Source: Tunturiibacter gelidiferens (GTDB taxonomy: Bacteria; Acidobacteriota; Terriglobia; Terriglobales; Acidobacteriaceae). Taken from it: 64,000 bases of DNA. Location: the NCBI RefSeq assembly GCF_013410115.1, contig NZ_JACCCV010000002.1:1054001-1118000 (forward strand), given 5' to 3'. Made by a program: the position numbers and the translations under genes. Below the pieces are notes generated by a model. It did not search any database and was not told the origin of the DNA. It saw nothing but the letters and a program-made list of their open reading frames with translations. The stretch's first letter is position 1; each line of letters begins with the position of its first letter. Positions 62,797-64,000 of this stretch are shown here, one piece after another.

Positions 62797-64000
62797 TTAA
62801 AAATTAAACGTAGCCTGCAACGTAATCCGCCGCGAAGCCGTAGCAGAGCTGAACGGCCCAGCAGCCAGCGTAGTGAACTGACCAAACCGAGGCGAACTCA
62901 AACTACTCGTAGGCGTGCCGTAGGGGATGACGTTGAACAAGTTGAATGCCTGCGCGCCGAGGGTGAACGTATACCGATGACCCGAACTCGCACCCTGTGG
63001 CCCGAACCCTCCACGAACACCACCCGGCCCACCGGCACGAGCACCACCAAGTCCTCCGGGACCACCACCAGGGCCGCTACTCGCTCCCGCCGCCGGAGTA
63101 GCTCCGCGAGTTCGCTCCCCAAATCCAAACGTCCGCGAAGCGCGAAGATTGAACGTAAAGTTCGACGGACCATCGCAGTAGTTGATCGGCACCGGCGTCA
63201 GGCTGCCGGTCTGCGTGGAGCTGAAGTCACGCGAAATCCTGCAGCGCCCACTATCTCCACTCTCGAAAAACGGCCGTTGGTTGTAGATCGAGGAACCCGT
63301 AGGATCGAGACCGGTCGTCAGGTTATACGGCGTTCCCGACTGCACAATAATGAACGGACTCGCAGAGAAGCTATACGGAAGCTGCCAGCTCCCCCCGACA
63401 ACCGCAAAGCTCGCATGCGTAAACGACGCACGCCCATAGTCCACCTTCGTGTCCGTATTGCTGGTCGGAAAGAATCCCGCCCCCGAGGTATTGGCATCGG
63501 CAAGATTCAACGAATAAAACCCGAACAACGTCAGCTTCTTCAACCGCGCATTTCCATTGATCAATAGCTGATTTTCTTTATAGACACCGCCCGACTGAAA
63601 CTGCTGATCGAAGCCCGTATCGATAATGAAGTTTCTGCTCAGATACTGATGATCGCCACGCGCATAAAGGTAGTTCACCGACATTGTGGCCGCGCGCCCA
63701 AGCTGCTGATCGACCCCAACCGCCTCCTGCATCGTGTACGAGCTGCGTATCCCGTCGCCTAGTCCGTAAGTTGTAATTTTGTTCGCGACCGACGCGCCAC
63801 AGTTACCAGGATTGTCCGGCGTGCACACAGCCCCGGGATTAAGGACCGTCGAGGTCACCTGATTGAAGCCATTCTCCTGCAGCGTAGTCAGATAATTCGA
63901 CAGCGTAAAGCGATCGTAAAAGATTCCGAATCCGCCTCGTACCACTGTGACCGGCGACTTATTGCCCCCCCGCGGAATCCCATACGCGAACGAAATCCGC
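62797..64000 (-). CDS. TonB-dependent receptor, Oar-like, N-terminal part outside window
   Basis: Open to the window end; only the C-terminal 401 residues are visible. AYGIPRGGNKSPVTVVRGGF and FGIFYDRFTLSNYL are typical of the large acidobacterial Oar-like receptors, followed by alternating beta strands and a C-terminal Phe (ITLQATFNF), as outer-membrane barrels have. A Gly/Ala-rich loop of about 40 residues (around 62985-63115) interrupts the last strands. The ligand is unknown. Confidence 0.88.
   Translation of the reverse strand, partial: RISFAYGIPRGGNKSPVTVVRGGFGIFYDRFTLSNYLTTLQENGFNQVTSTVLNPGAVCTPDNPGNCGASVANKITTYGLGDGIRSSYTMQEAVGVDQQLGRAATMSVNYLYARGDHQYLSRNFIIDTGFDQQFQSGGVYKENQLLINGNARLKKLTLFGFYSLNLADANTSGAGFFPTSNTDTKVDYGRASFTHASFAVVGGSWQLPYSFSASPFIIVQSGTPYNLTTGLDPTGSSIYNQRPFFESGDSGRCRISRDFSSTQTGSLTPVPINYCDGPSNFTFNLRASRTFGFGERTRGATPAAGASSGPGGGPGGLGGARAGGPGGVRGGFGPQGASSGHRYTFTLGAQAFNLFNVIPYGTPTSSLSSPRFGQFTTLAAGPFSSATASRRITLQATFNF

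Overview
The window looks like chromosomal DNA from an Acidobacterium of the Terriglobia/Acidobacteriaceae type (Edaphobacter, Granulicella and Terriglobus relatives). This is inferred from about 60% GC, an Oar-like TonB-dependent receptor with a Gly-rich loop, a PEP-CTERM protein, many lineage-typical hypothetical genes, and short dispersed intergenic repeats of a style I associate with these genomes. No rRNA, CRISPR array, transposase or integrase was seen.

Region 1 (1-15.7 kb) is mixed accessory and housekeeping sequence. It holds the C-terminal end of an EAL phosphodiesterase, a GlsB-type membrane protein, a ROK/polyphosphate-glucokinase-like kinase, a TonB-C secreted protein, DUF418 and DinB proteins, a pentapeptide-repeat protein next to a frameshifted vanadium haloperoxidase, two SRPBCC proteins (one coupled to an ArsR repressor), a zinc alcohol dehydrogenase, a PEP-CTERM protein and a DUF417 protein. 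It ends in an AT-richer two-gene island (dinD and a HARE-HTH protein). Four related intergenic repeat copies lie at 10.4-14.2 kb.

Region 2 (15.7-34.8 kb, minus strand) is the transcription/translation supercluster. In transcription order it reads tRNA-Thr(TGT), tRNA-Tyr, a small membrane ORF, tRNA-Thr(GGT), tRNA-Gly, a 106-aa protein, tuf, rpmG, tRNA-Trp, secE, nusG, rplK, rplA, rplJ, rplL, rpoB, rpoC. The usually contiguous rplK-rplA pair is split by a GT-C type membrane protein and an opposite-strand radical SAM gene. L10 has a long low-complexity tail, and a 635-bp spacer with a strong hairpin separates rplL from rpoB.

Region 3 (35-47.6 kb) carries secreted hypotheticals, a histidine phosphatase, a PQQ-type sugar dehydrogenase, an HD-GYP protein, an M23 peptidase, thiL, a Cys/Met-metabolism PLP enzyme, rsmD, a CBS-containing site-2-protease homologue that has lost its zinc motif, and rsmI.

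Region 4 (48-51.2 kb) is a compact sulfur-carrier cysteine biosynthesis locus: a cysM-like synthase, a JAMM protease, a MoaD/CysO-like carrier and an E1-rhodanese. The carrier's GG is masked by five extra residues, which suggests the co-encoded protease matures it.

Region 5 (51.2-60.9 kb) holds homoserine dehydrogenase and a purine/ureide catabolic cluster: guanine deaminase, allantoinase, OHCU decarboxylase, HIU hydrolase, urate oxidase, allantoate amidohydrolase, ureidoglycine aminohydrolase, ureidoglycolate amidohydrolase and a semialdehyde dehydrogenase. From urate the set predicts complete hydrolysis to glyoxylate and four ammonia, as in plants. The xanthine oxidation step is not in the window.

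Region 6 (60.9-64 kb) has a repeat-bearing spacer, homogentisate 1,2-dioxygenase, and the C-terminal part of a TonB-dependent receptor that runs off the edge.
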